DNA of 64,000 nt from Gottschalkiaceae bacterium SANA (GCA_036323355.1 AP028876.1:372001-436000), one strand, 5' to 3'. Shown: positions 8,862-17,479, counted from the first letter of the stretch. Notes: generated by a model not told the origin, from the sequence alone. A program made the numbers and translations.

Positions 8862-8905
8862 TTGTGTATAATGGAAAAATGCGATATAATAAGAACATAC
8901 GTTCG
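8862..8905 (+). promoter_or_regulatory. Promoter overlapping a LexA (SOS) box
   Basis: TTGTGT at 8862-8867 and TATAAT at 8885-8890 are 17 bases apart, an excellent sigma-A promoter. Directly after the -10 element, 8893-8904 is GAACATACGTTC, matching the Gram-positive LexA/DinR consensus GAACnnnnGTTC. A hairpin, CGACATAGAGCTGTCG, follows. The gene it should drive is only a decayed fragment. Confidence 0.5.
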
Positions 8906-8980
8906 ACATAGAGCTGTCGAGTAATAACGTCCTGAGTTTGTTTGAACTAATATGTGTTTAAATTATACGAGGATGTTTAA

Positions 8981-9151
8981 AGGTCAAATGAATACAAATC
9001 CAGTAAAATCAAGGGCTTAGAAAAGAGAAACCAATTATTACATAGGTTGGGTTACTCAGAATATGAGATATAGCGGATGCGTTGAAAGTACGATTATTGA
9101 ATGATATAATCAAAAATAGTGCTTTAATGAGTAATGTGAGATCACTATAAG
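8981..9151 (+). pseudogene. Decayed C-terminal gene fragment downstream of the SOS-type promoter
   Basis: From 8984 the frame reads SNEYKSSKIKGLEKRNQLLH and RLGYSEYEI. After a frameshift near 9073 it continues ADALKVRLLNDIIKNSALMS to a stop near 9151. The composition is that of a real soluble protein tail, but no intact start exists. I do not recognise the family; its place under a LexA-type promoter suggests it was once damage-inducible. Confidence 0.35.
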
Positions 9152-9401
9152 TTGCAAAGACTATTTGGCTTAGTAATTGAGAGAGCAGTTAGATATACTC
9201 AATTACAGTAAATGTGTTGGTTTATTAGGAAATTAAATAGCGTGAATTAGAAAAAACAGCTATATCTCGCTTCGAATTAACGAATCAATGTGCAGATCCT
9301 TAACTGAGGTATAGACGTTATAATATAATTTAGAAAAATGATGACTAATTATATATGACGGGTTAAAAGGAAGGTTTAAATAAACTTAGGAGAGGAATTA
9401 A

Positions 9402-10430
9402 ATGAAGGGTAATTCAACATTGAATAAAGCCAAGTATTCTAATAACACAGATGAGTGGTATACAACTTACAAAACAGTGGAAGAAGAAGTGCAACATTAT
9501 AAGGAACAATTTTATGGAAAAACAGTTCTCTGTAATTGTGATGATCCATATGAGTCGGCATTTGCAAGGTACTTCTTAAAAAAATTCAATGTCTTAAAAT
9601 TACGGAAGTTAATTTGTACTTCTTATAAAGGATCAAGAATTGTAAATGATTCTAAACTTAATGATGATAGTGATTGCAAGGTGAGTAGTCAGTATGCATA
9701 TGTTCTGGTTGTGGAGAAAAGATTTAGTGCTTCTGAAACTATACGCGATTCTGAAATTGTGAGTTTCCTAGAAACAAGTGGTACTGTAAAAAAGTTAAAT
9801 GGAGATGGCGATTTTCGTAGTGAAGAATGCGTAGAATATTTGAAAGAAGCTGATATTGTGGTTACTAATCCTCCTTTTTCTAAATTTACAGACCTGTTTT
9901 CTCTTTTAGTAAAGTATGAAAAAAAATATTTATTGATAGGAAATCAAAACGCGATTACTTATAAAAAGATTTTTCCATATATTAAAAATGGTTTTGCATG
10001 GATTGGGTATCATTTTGGTGATATGTCATTCAAAGTTCCCAATAATACTGCACCAAGGAAAACTCGATTTTGGATCGATGAAAATGGGCAGAAATGGAGA
10101 AGTTTAGGTAATGCAATGTGGTTGACTAATTTAGATACACAAAGAAAACACCAAGAACTAGAGTTGACATGCTTATATAATCCGGAAAAGTATTCTAAGT
10201 ATGATAACTATGATGCAATTCATGTATCTCGAGTTTCGGAAATTCCTATGGATTATTTAGGTATAATGGGTGTTCCTTTGACTTATCTCAAGTATCATAA
10301 CGAAAAGAATTTTGAAATAGTTGGAGAAGCAAATCACGGCTCAGACAATGAATTTGATCTATTTAAACCAATGGTAAATGGAAAATTGACATATAAGCGA
10401 ATCCTAATTCGTAATAAAAAGATTAAATAA
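9402..10430 (+). CDS. EcoRI-type adenine-specific DNA methyltransferase
   Basis: The protein has 342 residues. The N-terminal part (DEWYTTYKTVEEEVQHYKEQ, then VLCNCDDPYESAF) and the catalytic NPPF motif at residues 156-159 match the M.EcoRI family of N6-adenine methyltransferases. The segment YLLIGNQNAITYKKIFPYIK is also typical. It transfers a methyl group from S-adenosylmethionine to adenine in a specific DNA site, which cannot be deduced here. The ribosome site AGGAG precedes ATG 9402. A C5 methyltransferase follows after ten bases, making a two-methyltransferase operon. No restriction enzyme gene is attached; see the 31-codon frame at 11537. Confidence 0.88.
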   Translation: MKGNSTLNKAKYSNNTDEWYTTYKTVEEEVQHYKEQFYGKTVLCNCDDPYESAFARYFLKKFNVLKLRKLICTSYKGSRIVNDSKLNDDSDCKVSSQYAYVLVVEKRFSASETIRDSEIVSFLETSGTVKKLNGDGDFRSEECVEYLKEADIVVTNPPFSKFTDLFSLLVKYEKKYLLIGNQNAITYKKIFPYIKNGFAWIGYHFGDMSFKVPNNTAPRKTRFWIDENGQKWRSLGNAMWLTNLDTQRKHQELELTCLYNPEKYSKYDNYDAIHVSRVSEIPMDYLGIMGVPLTYLKYHNEKNFEIVGEANHGSDNEFDLFKPMVNGKLTYKRILIRNKKIK

Positions 10431-10439
10431 GGAATGGTG

Positions 10440-11537
10440 ATGATGGAAAAATATAGGATATTAGATTTGTTTTGTGGCGCTGGTGGAATGTCCTATGGTA
10501 TGCATAAGAATCCTCATTTTAAAACGATGGTTGCCTCGGATGTTAATGAAAAATTATCTGTTACATTAAAGAAAAATATGCCAGAAGTAGAACTTATCAC
10601 CGGTGATATTAAAGATGCGCAGGTAAAAAAACAAATCATTGAAGCCTCTCAGAAGCATGGAATTAATATGATTATAGGTGGACCACCTTGTCAGGGATAC
10701 TCAATGAAAGGAAAAAAACTTGGATTAAAAGATCCGAGGAACTATTTATTTCTTGAGTATCTGGGTTTGGTTAAAATCTTACAACCTGATGTTTTTGTAA
10801 TCGAGAATGTAAAAAGTTTGCTATCAACCTCTAAGGGATGGTTTAAAGAACAGATAATTTCTGAAATCGAAGAGTTGGGTTATCAAGTAGATGTTGGAGT
10901 AATAAAAGCTTCTGATTTTGGTGTTCCGCAAGCAAGAGAAAGAGCAATATTTATATGTTGTAAGCACAAGAAAATAAGGCTTCCGTTACCAATAGTGGAT
11001 AAACCAATCACAGTAAGGGAAGCGATAGATGATTTGGCATATTTAGAATCAAATGAAGGCGGTTTTGAGCAAGAATATATTAAAGATGCGACATCTGAAT
11101 ATCAAATGATGATGAGGAAGAATAGTAAGAAGTTATACAACCATAAGGCATCGAATCACGCTCAAATTGCTATCAAAAAATTAAAATATATTCCCCCTGA
11201 AAAAGGTAAAGAATATTTACCTAAAGAGTTGTTGGGGAATCAGAAGTACCGTTCAACTTGGGGTAGATTAAAATGGGATGAACCTTCACCCACAATAGAT
11301 ACGAGATTTGATGCTGCTTCAAATGGTAAAAACAACCACCCTTTTCTAAATAGAGCTATTACGCCGAGAGAAGCTGCAAGACTACAGTCTTTCGATGATA
11401 GTTATATTTTTCATGGGAAAAAAGTGGCGATAAGAACACAAATCGGTAATGCAGTCCCGCCATTAATGGCTTTGGCAATTGCCGATACGATATATAATCA
11501 ACATACCGGAGAGGAAAATAAGGACGCTGAAAACTAA
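10440..11537 (+). CDS. C5-cytosine DNA methyltransferase
   Basis: The protein has about 365 residues and the ordered motifs of the Dcm/HhaI family: DLFCGAGG (motif I), GGPPCQGYS with the catalytic Cys84 (IV), VIENV (VI), PQARERA (VIII) and a C-terminal QIGNAVPP (X). The target-recognition region lies between VIII and X. It makes 5-methylcytosine in a specific site. In-frame ATG codons at 10434, 10440 and 10443 are possible; 10440 has AAGGA at the best distance. It is co-transcribed with the m6A methyltransferase. Such paired enzymes usually protect both strands of an asymmetric site for one restriction system, but the nuclease is not next to them. Confidence 0.92.
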   Translation: MMEKYRILDLFCGAGGMSYGMHKNPHFKTMVASDVNEKLSVTLKKNMPEVELITGDIKDAQVKKQIIEASQKHGINMIIGGPPCQGYSMKGKKLGLKDPRNYLFLEYLGLVKILQPDVFVIENVKSLLSTSKGWFKEQIISEIEELGYQVDVGVIKASDFGVPQARERAIFICCKHKKIRLPLPIVDKPITVREAIDDLAYLESNEGGFEQEYIKDATSEYQMMMRKNSKKLYNHKASNHAQIAIKKLKYIPPEKGKEYLPKELLGNQKYRSTWGRLKWDEPSPTIDTRFDAASNGKNNHPFLNRAITPREAARLQSFDDSYIFHGKKVAIRTQIGNAVPPLMALAIADTIYNQHTGEENKDAEN

Positions 11538-11632
11538 TGAATGTTCAAATTGAATATTTAGTTGGAAATATTATCGATGATCATTCTATAGTATCTAAAT
11601 ATATGAGAGATTGCATTAAATCGATGGAGTAA
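11537..11632 (+). CDS. 31-codon frame overlapping the methyltransferase stop (possible truncated gene)
   Basis: ATG 11537 overlaps the preceding TAA as TAATG, a standard arrangement for translational coupling. The frame encodes only 31 residues (start MNVQIEYLVGNIIDDHSIVS) and then stops. About 85 bases further on the remains of an insertion sequence begin. It could be the stub of a third gene of the operon, possibly the missing restriction enzyme or a controller, cut off by the element. The product is too short to recognise. Confidence 0.35.
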   Translation: MNVQIEYLVGNIIDDHSIVSKYMRDCIKSME

Positions 11633-11717
11633 ATTAATAACTATTAGAGATATAAAACACTACAGGTCGAGTCAATCGTCTTAAAACGGACATCTGAAAA
11701 AAGAGATCATTAAATTT

Positions 11718-11940
11718 GGGTAGTGTAACAAATTTTGTGTAAATTCATAGAATCTTCCATGAGAGTAATTAGTGAGATAGAATTAATTACGAAGTAATGG
11801 AGGGTTCTTTTTATGAGCAGGAATGATAAGATTGCAAATTTAACGAAAGAACTCATGAAAGATAAGAACATCACTGTCGTGGCTGAGTTGCAGAGCATTC
11901 TCAAGGTAATGCTGAAGAATGGCAACATCGCCCGTTAAAC
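11718..11940 (+). mobile_element. 5' end fragment of an IS256-family element
   Basis: GGGTAGTGTAACAAATTTTG at 11718 resembles the terminal inverted repeat of IS256-type elements. From ATG 11812, after a GGAGGG ribosome site, a 41-residue frame (MSRNDKIANLTKELMKDKNI, then AELQSILKVMLKNG) resembles the N-terminus of their transposases and ends at 11937. The rest has been replaced by the IS66 element that starts at 11941. Confidence 0.5.
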
Positions 11941-12024
11941 GTAAGCGTCAAACCGAACGCACATAGTTTTCAAGTAATAGAGATGATAAAATTAGCTCAC
12001 TAAATAACGGTGAGGTGATTTTTC

Positions 12025-12339
12025 ATGGACAGAGAGTTGAACAAGCAGAAATGGCAAGAGATCATAGAACACCAGAGATCAAGCGGATTATCTCAAAAGC
12101 AATGGTGTGAAGAGAATCAAGTGAATCTTCACAGTTTTAGGTATTGGGTGCGCAGATTGAAGGGGATTAAGACGGAAACCGATGAGGTTAGATGTGTAAG
12201 TCTCGACAGCACAAGAAATGCACCTGCAGCAGACATTGTAAAAATCACTATCGGAAGAGCTTCGGCTGAAGTTAGGAAACAAACCGACAAGCATTTGCTC
12301 GCGGAAGTTCTCGGGATACTGATGGCACATGCTTCATGA
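12025..12339 (+). CDS. IS66 TnpA-like accessory protein
   Basis: The protein has 104 residues. The N-terminal part (NKQKWQEIIEHQRSSGLSQK, then WCEENQVNLHSFRYWVRRL) is the helix-turn-helix pattern of the small first open frame of IS66 elements. It is intact, with GGTGAG before the ATG. It is needed with TnpB and TnpC for transposition, both of which are broken here, so it is probably a leftover. Confidence 0.8.
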   Translation: MDRELNKQKWQEIIEHQRSSGLSQKQWCEENQVNLHSFRYWVRRLKGIKTETDEVRCVSLDSTRNAPAADIVKITIGRASAEVRKQTDKHLLAEVLGILMAHAS

Positions 12340-12684
12340 ACGAAATGTTGATCCTGTGTAATTAGCGCTGGGCGCAATTGATTAAAAAAATCGATTGATG
12401 GCTTGTCTTTATTTGTTCAAGAGAAAATCATACTGGACCCTTTCTCTAGGAATTTGTATGTTTATTGCAATCGAAAATGGGACAAGATTAGAATTCTTGA
12501 ATGGGATTAATCGGGCATTTGGCTACATTATAAACGACTTGAAAAAGATAAATTTAAGTGGTCTGATAAAACTGATGGTTCTCACGTGGCAGTGGATGAA
12601 CGATCATACAGATGGATGCCTGACGGTCTTATCATACGGGTAAGATATTCCCATAGACCCGTTACCGCACGGCAAATTTTGTAG
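12339..12684 (+). pseudogene. IS66 TnpB (ORF2) pseudogene
   Basis: With one frame correction near 12383, the sequence reads LALGAID then KSIDGLSLFVQEKIILDPFS, YVYCNRKWDKIRILEWD, a stop near 12515, then IWLHYKRLEKDKFKWSD and the tail to TAG 12682-12684. This is the standard IS66 ORF2 sequence with one frameshift and one nonsense mutation. Confidence 0.8.
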
Positions 12685-12761
12685 CCATGAACATACTGGG
12701 AAAAATAGTATTCGCGGCTTTTTCTTGATGCGAAAAAGTTGATCTGTGGTATGGTTAATAC

Positions 12762-14285
12762 ATGGAAAACATTGAAAAATCAATACTTGCAGCTGATATT
12801 ATAACTGTATAGCTTGTGCACGAATCAGAGAATTAAGTTGCTGTTTTGAAGCATGAAAATGAAGGGTTTAAAGATAAAGTCAAGTTCTTGGAAGAGCAAT
12901 TCAAACTGTCTCAATCGCAGAAATATGGTTCACCATCTGACACGGCGGATCCTATGCAACTCATGAGGAGGAGAAGCTATCAATTCAAAAAAATTGAAGA
13001 ACCGGACCTGGAAGAAATCACATACAAACGTAAAAAAGACAGATCCAAAAGTCGTAAGACCTATAAAGACCTTGAAGCGTAAAGGTATATTATGAGCTTC
13101 CAAAGGAAGAACAAATCTGCCCAAAATGCGACCATGAACTTCATGAGATGAAGGTTAAAATACGAAAAGAACTGACGGTTATTCTGGCACAAGTCTTTGT
13201 GAACAGGAAGGCACTGGCGGAACCATTATGAAAGCCTAGTCGCCCAATCTTGTGATTCCAGGATCCTTGGTCTCTTCGTCATTTCTTGCTTTTATCATGG
13301 ACAAGAAATATGAACAGCAGCAGCCGCTATACAGCCAAGAGAAAGGGTTCGAAAACTTTGGTATCGACATATCCAGGCAGAGCATGGAAAATTGGATCGT
13401 TAAAGGGAGTGAGGACTGGCTGAAGCCCCTTTATGATAAGATGCATATGCCGTCCTAAAAGAAGAATGATCCATGCGGATGAAACGCTGATGAACGTCTT
13501 GGACGAGAAGAACAATAAGAAGAATTACATGTAGTTCTACTCGTCGGCGATATGTGGCGAGTATCAGATAAAACTCTATGAATACCAGCCTTCAAGAGCG
13601 GTAAGACATCCGAAAAAAAATTGGATGGGTTCTTTGGCTTTCTTCAAACAGATGGTTATCAAGGGTACAACAAAATTCCTGATGACACACCTGTGGGCTG
13701 TCTCGCCCATGGCCGCAGAGACTTTACGGATGCCATAAAAGCTGCTCTTAAAGATGCTGACATTGTAAAAAACCAAAGCACATGAGGCTATTAACGATTT
13801 AAGAGAATCTATAAGCTCGAAAAGAAATTTCAGAAATTATCCAATGAAGAGCGTTACGAAAAGCGACTTGAGAAAATCAAGCTGTTATTTGAGAAGTTCA
13901 AAAACTGGCTTGATGATGAGGCAGAAGAACGTTACCAAAGAGCAAATTGGGTCAAACGATCAGTTACAATCTTAAGCAGTGGGACAAGATGATCGGATTT
14001 TTTGAAGACAGCAAAGTTTCTGTCGACAACAGCCATGCGGAACGCGACATTCGGGCATTCGTGGTTGGTCGCAAGAACTGGTTGTTTGCAAAATCGTCTA
14101 AAGGAGCTGTAGGCAGTGCTGTATGCTATAGCATTATTGGAACAGCCAAGGCTAACAATCTAAAACCATTTCAGTACCTGACCTATCTGTTTGAGAAACT
14201 GCCGAACAGTGATGTCAATGATGAAGAAGCATTGGATCAGTTGATGCCATGGTCAGACTCAATTCCAGAAAATTTGAAATCATAA
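12762..14285 (+). pseudogene. IS66 TnpC transposase pseudogene
   Basis: Pieces in different frames run in the right order for the IS66 transposase: a coiled-coil N-terminus (FKDKVKFLEEQFKLSQSQKY), a middle part with DISRQSMENWIVKG, a DDE region, and a C-terminal part with DNSHAERDIRAFVVGRKNWL and GAVGSAVCYSIIGTAKANN. At least four stops or frameshifts separate them. No functional transposase can be made. Confidence 0.85.
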
Positions 14286-14298
14286 TTTCAAGACGAGT

Positions 14299-14346
14299 AA
14301 AAAACACCACTTATCATCAATTTAATGATGGGTAGTGGTGTTTTTA
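14299..14346. terminator. Terminator-like hairpin at the IS66 right end
   Basis: AAAAACACCAC pairs with GTGGTGTTTTT around an imperfect inner stem, just after the transposase stop and before the right inverted repeat. Confidence 0.6.
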
Positions 14347-14393
14347 GTATTTTCGATTATTTTCCGGGAGACATGTGTCGATTTGACGCTTAC

Positions 14394-14581
14394 CTGAGCT
14401 GCATTTTAATCCCGATTATTCCTAAACGATTATCCTTTTGATACTGGTTCAAGACAAGCTTGGAAAACACTGTATCAAAAGCTTTATGAGTTGGCCTACC
14501 AGAATGAAGCCATTGATAATAGCCGCTTCGAGAACATTCTAAAATCCTACTCAACAACGCAACGATGTGTTTCTCACGCAA
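14394..14581 (-). pseudogene. IS3-family orfB, truncated at the IS66 end
   Basis: The N-terminal part of an IS150-type second open frame starts at 14581 (MREKHIVALLSRILECSRSG, then YYQWLHSGRPTH). It runs through LGIIGIKMQLR into the IS66 inverted repeat, and the catalytic DDE part is absent. It follows orfA directly on the minus strand. Confidence 0.75.
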
Positions 14582-14589
14582 GCGGTCAA

Positions 14590-14922
14590 TTACTTTGAAT
14601 TTTTCTTCTGTTTTTCCGGATAGGTCAGGTACATTTTTTTATATTCTAGCGCCTTTACATATTCAATTAATTCCTCTCGGGTCATGTCTTCAGGACTCAG
14701 CGTCTTTGTTTTCTTGGATCGACTTGCTCGTTTGTGTTTACCTTTTCCACGATTATCATAAGTAGTGCCAGTTTCAGGGTACTGTTCAACCCAGTGTGCC
14801 AGTACGCTTCTATCACAAATTTTATATTTCTTGAGGAGATCTGTTGTCCTAGTGTCTCCTGATAAATACTCTTCGACAATCTTGTTCTTTTCTTCAATTG
14901 TGTATTTTGGACATTTTCCCAT
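14590..14922 (-). CDS. IS3-family orfA (helix-turn-helix transposase subunit)
   Basis: The protein has 110 residues. An N-terminal helix-turn-helix (YTIEEKNKIVEEYLSGD, then LLKKYKICDRSVLAHWVEQY) is followed by a basic linker and a coiled-coil start (LSPEDMTREELIEYVKALEY), as in orfA of IS3/IS150 elements. OrfA binds the inverted repeats. The partner orfB is cut off by the IS66 element, so this copy is dead. GGAGG before the ATG supports the start. Confidence 0.75.
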   Translation of the reverse strand: MGKCPKYTIEEKNKIVEEYLSGDTRTTDLLKKYKICDRSVLAHWVEQYPETGTTYDNRGKGKHKRASRSKKTKTLSPEDMTREELIEYVKALEYKKMYLTYPEKQKKNSK

Positions 14923-14965
14923 GTATGCCTCCTCGCTTTAATCAATCAAAAAAGATGCTGATCAC

Positions 14966-15060
14966 GATATGATGCCTTTAAAGTAGACACGGTAATTAAT
15001 CAAATTGCCGTGTCTACTTTGGAAATATTTTTTATGGGAAGAAAACCTAAGTTCCGCAAG
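14966..15060 (+). mobile_element. 5' end fragment of an IS3-type element related to the copy at 17570
   Basis: The sequence GATATGATGCC...AAAGTAGACACGG, the following hairpin (14980-14992 with 15008-15020) and the start MGRKPKF are close to the left end of the more complete element at 17570 (GATATGATACC..., MRRKPKF). Similarity fades after about 15060. It is a remnant without coding capacity. Confidence 0.7.
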
Positions 15061-15413
15061 CTGTTGATTCGAGCTGCGAGTGAAATAATTTGGATCGGAA
15101 GACATATAAAGAGTGGTATTCGATATTTCTTTTTATAGTTTTCTTCAAACGAAGAGATTACATAAGTATTACCGAAGAATAGACTATTGATTTGCAGTGT
15201 ATTTAGAGAACCATGTGTGTATAAGTTTGTATATGGGTTTGGAGTCACAATATTTTGAGAGATCTAATTATTTTGACGAATTTTTAGAAGACCAATATGG
15301 TATAATAAGGAAAGTGACTGTTTTTAACATATTTGTCTTAAACTGATCGAATAGCTGTCTTTTTTGGGTATATACGGGAATTGAAAATAAAAATAATTGC
15401 AAAGGAGATTTTT
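15061..15413. other. Non-coding stretch with promoter of the nuclease operon
   Basis: About 350 AT-rich bases with no credible gene. TATAATAAGG at 15300-15309 is a good -10 candidate for the three-gene operon that starts at 15414. The part before about 15250 looks like eroded IS sequence. Confidence 0.4.
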
Positions 15414-15860
15414 ATGAGTTTATTTAGTGGGCATGCAAAAGGAATTGTTTTTTCATCAAAGGAAGATTTTTTTGAAGTTCTTGGGTATTTGGCGAAATCG
15501 GATGTATTAGTGCATTTTGAGGCGCAGGTCCCAACTGAAAAAATAGCTCAGTTTAAATCAGAATTGCCTGGGCAGAGTTTTTATGAAATTGATACCACTG
15601 ATCGAACAAGGCGTGGTGATCCAATGAAAACTGGAGTTCAGTTAAGACTTTATTTTGAAGATATATCGAAGATGCCTTTAAGTTTGAAAGCGCATGTTGT
15701 AAAGGGAAATAGAATAAATAGAGGTGTTTTTGCGGAGGAATTATTAAAAAATTATGGGTTTGTTGTTGGTTTTTCACAAAATTCGGATAAAATTAGAGAT
15801 ATCATTGAAACAAGGCATCCTAAATATATTCCCGATTTTGATAGAGGGCTTGCATTATAA
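15414..15860 (+). CDS. Hypothetical protein of a predicted nuclease operon, 148 aa
   Basis: The start at 15414 is fixed by AAAGGAG; the longer TTG start at 15381 has no ribosome site. The product is soluble and mixed alpha/beta, with a basic central region around TTDRTRRGDPMKTGVQLRLY and a second basic patch HVVKGNRINRG that could contact nucleic acid. I recognise no family. It is followed after 12 bases by a LAGLIDADG-like gene and then a PD-(D/E)xK nuclease gene whose start overlaps, so the three are almost certainly one transcript. A role as an accessory or recognition subunit is inferred from that alone. Confidence 0.6.
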   Translation: MSLFSGHAKGIVFSSKEDFFEVLGYLAKSDVLVHFEAQVPTEKIAQFKSELPGQSFYEIDTTDRTRRGDPMKTGVQLRLYFEDISKMPLSLKAHVVKGNRINRGVFAEELLKNYGFVVGFSQNSDKIRDIIETRHPKYIPDFDRGLAL

Positions 15861-15872
15861 GGGAGAATTTTT

Positions 15873-16760
15873 ATGAATTCGGAAATGGCTTATTTACTAG
15901 GTCTGATATGTGGAAATGGTGAAGTTATTAGACAAGCAGATGATACAATATTCTCAATTGAAATTCCACATAGAAAGATAGTGACAGAAACTAAGCAGGA
16001 TGTAAAAATATTTGTTAAAGCAAGTATTAGCGATATGAGAAATATTTTAGAACCATTAATTGGTACAAGCATTTCTTTTGTGCAGAATAAAGGTGTTACG
16101 TATATTAGATTTACAAAAAAAAATGAAGATTATTTAGTGCGAGAGATAGTTCAATTTATTGGCAAAGCTGCTAATCATAGAAATATGAGAGTTAGTAGTA
16201 AGGTGTTTAATTTCACTACTGATGAAAAGGTTATGTTCTTGAGAGGATTTTCTGATGTAACAGGGTACATTAGGAGAAGCAATTATTTTTATCAAAAACA
16301 TAAACATAGAGTTTATTTAGAGATTCCGCATAATTGGAATCTTGTTGTGGATATATGTAATTTATTGAAGTCAATCGATGTCCCAGTTCAAAGCATAGAC
16401 TGGGCACATCCAAATATGAGAGATCCAAAACGGAAGAAATATGATGAAGGAAAACCCGATTTTTGGAAAAAAGAACATCAAATTAAGATTTGGGCAAATG
16501 AATTTTCAAAAATTGGTTTTGAGGTCATCCACAAAATGGAAGCGTTAGAATTGTTCGTGGAAGAATTGAATAAAGGTTTTACACTTGGGGGAAAATCTTC
16601 TGAAACGGTTACCCATAGATTCTATTGGGAGTGTAGGAATATTCCAAAGCTTAAGCCAAATCATCCTGGTGAATACGATAATTTCTTACCTAAAGAAATT
16701 CGAGGTAAACATTACAACGGATGGAAAGAAATTGCTCATGATTTGGGGTATCATGAATGA
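15873..16760 (+). CDS. LAGLIDADG-like DNA-binding protein, catalytic acids apparently lost
   Basis: The protein has 295 residues with two LAGLIDADG-type helices: EMAYLLGLICGNGE at residues 4-17 and MFLRGFSDVTGYIRR with Asp128. Each is followed by the beta strands and basic residues of the homing-endonuclease fold (HKHRVYLEIPHNWN). In the canonical motif the eighth residue is the catalytic Asp; here the two positions are Asn15 and Thr130. The protein may therefore bind a specific DNA site without cutting it, as in WhiA-type derivatives. It overlaps the start of a PD-(D/E)xK gene by four bases, suggesting that the partner does the cutting. An intron or intein homing role is unlikely because it is free-standing in an operon. 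Confidence 0.65.
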   Translation: MNSEMAYLLGLICGNGEVIRQADDTIFSIEIPHRKIVTETKQDVKIFVKASISDMRNILEPLIGTSISFVQNKGVTYIRFTKKNEDYLVREIVQFIGKAANHRNMRVSSKVFNFTTDEKVMFLRGFSDVTGYIRRSNYFYQKHKHRVYLEIPHNWNLVVDICNLLKSIDVPVQSIDWAHPNMRDPKRKKYDEGKPDFWKKEHQIKIWANEFSKIGFEVIHKMEALELFVEELNKGFTLGGKSSETVTHRFYWECRNIPKLKPNHPGEYDNFLPKEIRGKHYNGWKEIAHDLGYHE

Positions 16761-17236
16761 GAGAATTTGACTTATATGAACCAATGAGACGTTGGTTACA
16801 AACATACCTTGAGGATAAGTATATAGGGTGGGAAGTTATTACTACAATTGAATCTAATGGTATGCGGTTGGATAGAGTACTAGGAAAGTATGGGATTATT
16901 GAAGTGGCTGCAATAGGTGTAGAAATACAAATTGATGTATTAGGCATTGTTCGCAAAAATGGAAAACACAAACTGTTCTTTATAGAAGCAAAGAAAACTC
17001 AACTTAATCTACATCATTTGGGTCAATTGTGGGCATATTGCAAATTGATTGATCCAGAAGAGGCTTTTCTTATGACACCAGAGGGCTTTGGAAGCTTAAA
17101 TAAGATCTTATGTGTTTTAAAAAGAGAAGATTTATTGGATTTTGGGAATGGAAAAGTAATCAAGAAAATGAAAATTGTTAGATGGAATAGACGGAGTAAT
17201 CGACCGGATCAACAAACTATGATTCCAAAGGTTTAA
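16757..17236 (+). CDS. PD-(D/E)xK-type nuclease (putative restriction-like endonuclease)
   Basis: The protein has 159 residues. The core is EIQIDVLGIV with Asp60, followed by KLFFIEAKKTQLNLHHLGQL with Glu77 and Lys79. That is the D...ExK arrangement of restriction-endonuclease-like nucleases, with the following helix carrying the usual Gln (GQLWAY). The C-terminal 30 residues are basic. The start ATG overlaps the stop of the LAGLIDADG-like gene (ATGA), so production of the two is coupled. It is short for a self-sufficient type II restriction enzyme, fitting a catalytic subunit that relies on its neighbours for site recognition. Target and biological role are unknown. Confidence 0.65.
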   Translation: MREFDLYEPMRRWLQTYLEDKYIGWEVITTIESNGMRLDRVLGKYGIIEVAAIGVEIQIDVLGIVRKNGKHKLFFIEAKKTQLNLHHLGQLWAYCKLIDPEEAFLMTPEGFGSLNKILCVLKREDLLDFGNGKVIKKMKIVRWNRRSNRPDQQTMIPKV

Positions 17237-17365
17237 TTTGTAATGAATTAAAAAGAATTGTTGAAGTTTACAATTTAAAGAATTCTATAAGTTCATGTTT
17301 TCGCATTGGTTTTGTTATCATTTTTTCTATGAGAGAGGAAAGAATAAGAAAGGAGAATTTTTGAC

Positions 17366-17479
17366 ATGATACGATGGATCAAATGGATTTTTAGTTTGGC
17401 GTTGAAAATTGCGTTTTTATTCTTCTTTGTATTAGCGGCATTAGTAAAAAACTCAAGTAAACCTAGAAGAGGATGGTAG
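17366..17479 (+). CDS. Small membrane peptide, 37 aa
   Basis: ATG 17366 has a strong ribosome site (AAAGGAG). The product is one hydrophobic helix (WIFSLALKIAFLFFFVLAAL) with a basic tail ending KPRRGW. This layout is shared by type I toxin peptides and by small helper proteins of membrane complexes. It lies between the nuclease operon and an IS3 element. Function unknown; the good ribosome site and clean helix argue for a real gene. Confidence 0.45.
   Translation: MIRWIKWIFSLALKIAFLFFFVLAALVKNSSKPRRGW

Larger units (their letters stand above)
11941..14393 (+). mobile_element. IS66-family insertion sequence, inactive
   Basis: The ends are imperfect inverted repeats: GTAAGCGTCAAACCGAACGC at 11941 and the complement of GTAAGCGTCAAATCGACACA ending at 14393. 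Between them lie the three genes of IS66 elements in order (tnpA, tnpB, tnpC), the last two broken. The 8-bp flanks, CGTTAAAC and CTGAGCTG, do not match, so the expected target duplication is lost. Its left flank is an IS256 piece and its right flank an IS3 orfB cut in the middle, so later rearrangement is likely. Confidence 0.85.

Noticed and set aside
7974-9401. CRISPR array or other regular repeat
   Set aside because: Only isolated pairs of short repeats, with no regular spacing or third copy anywhere in the window.
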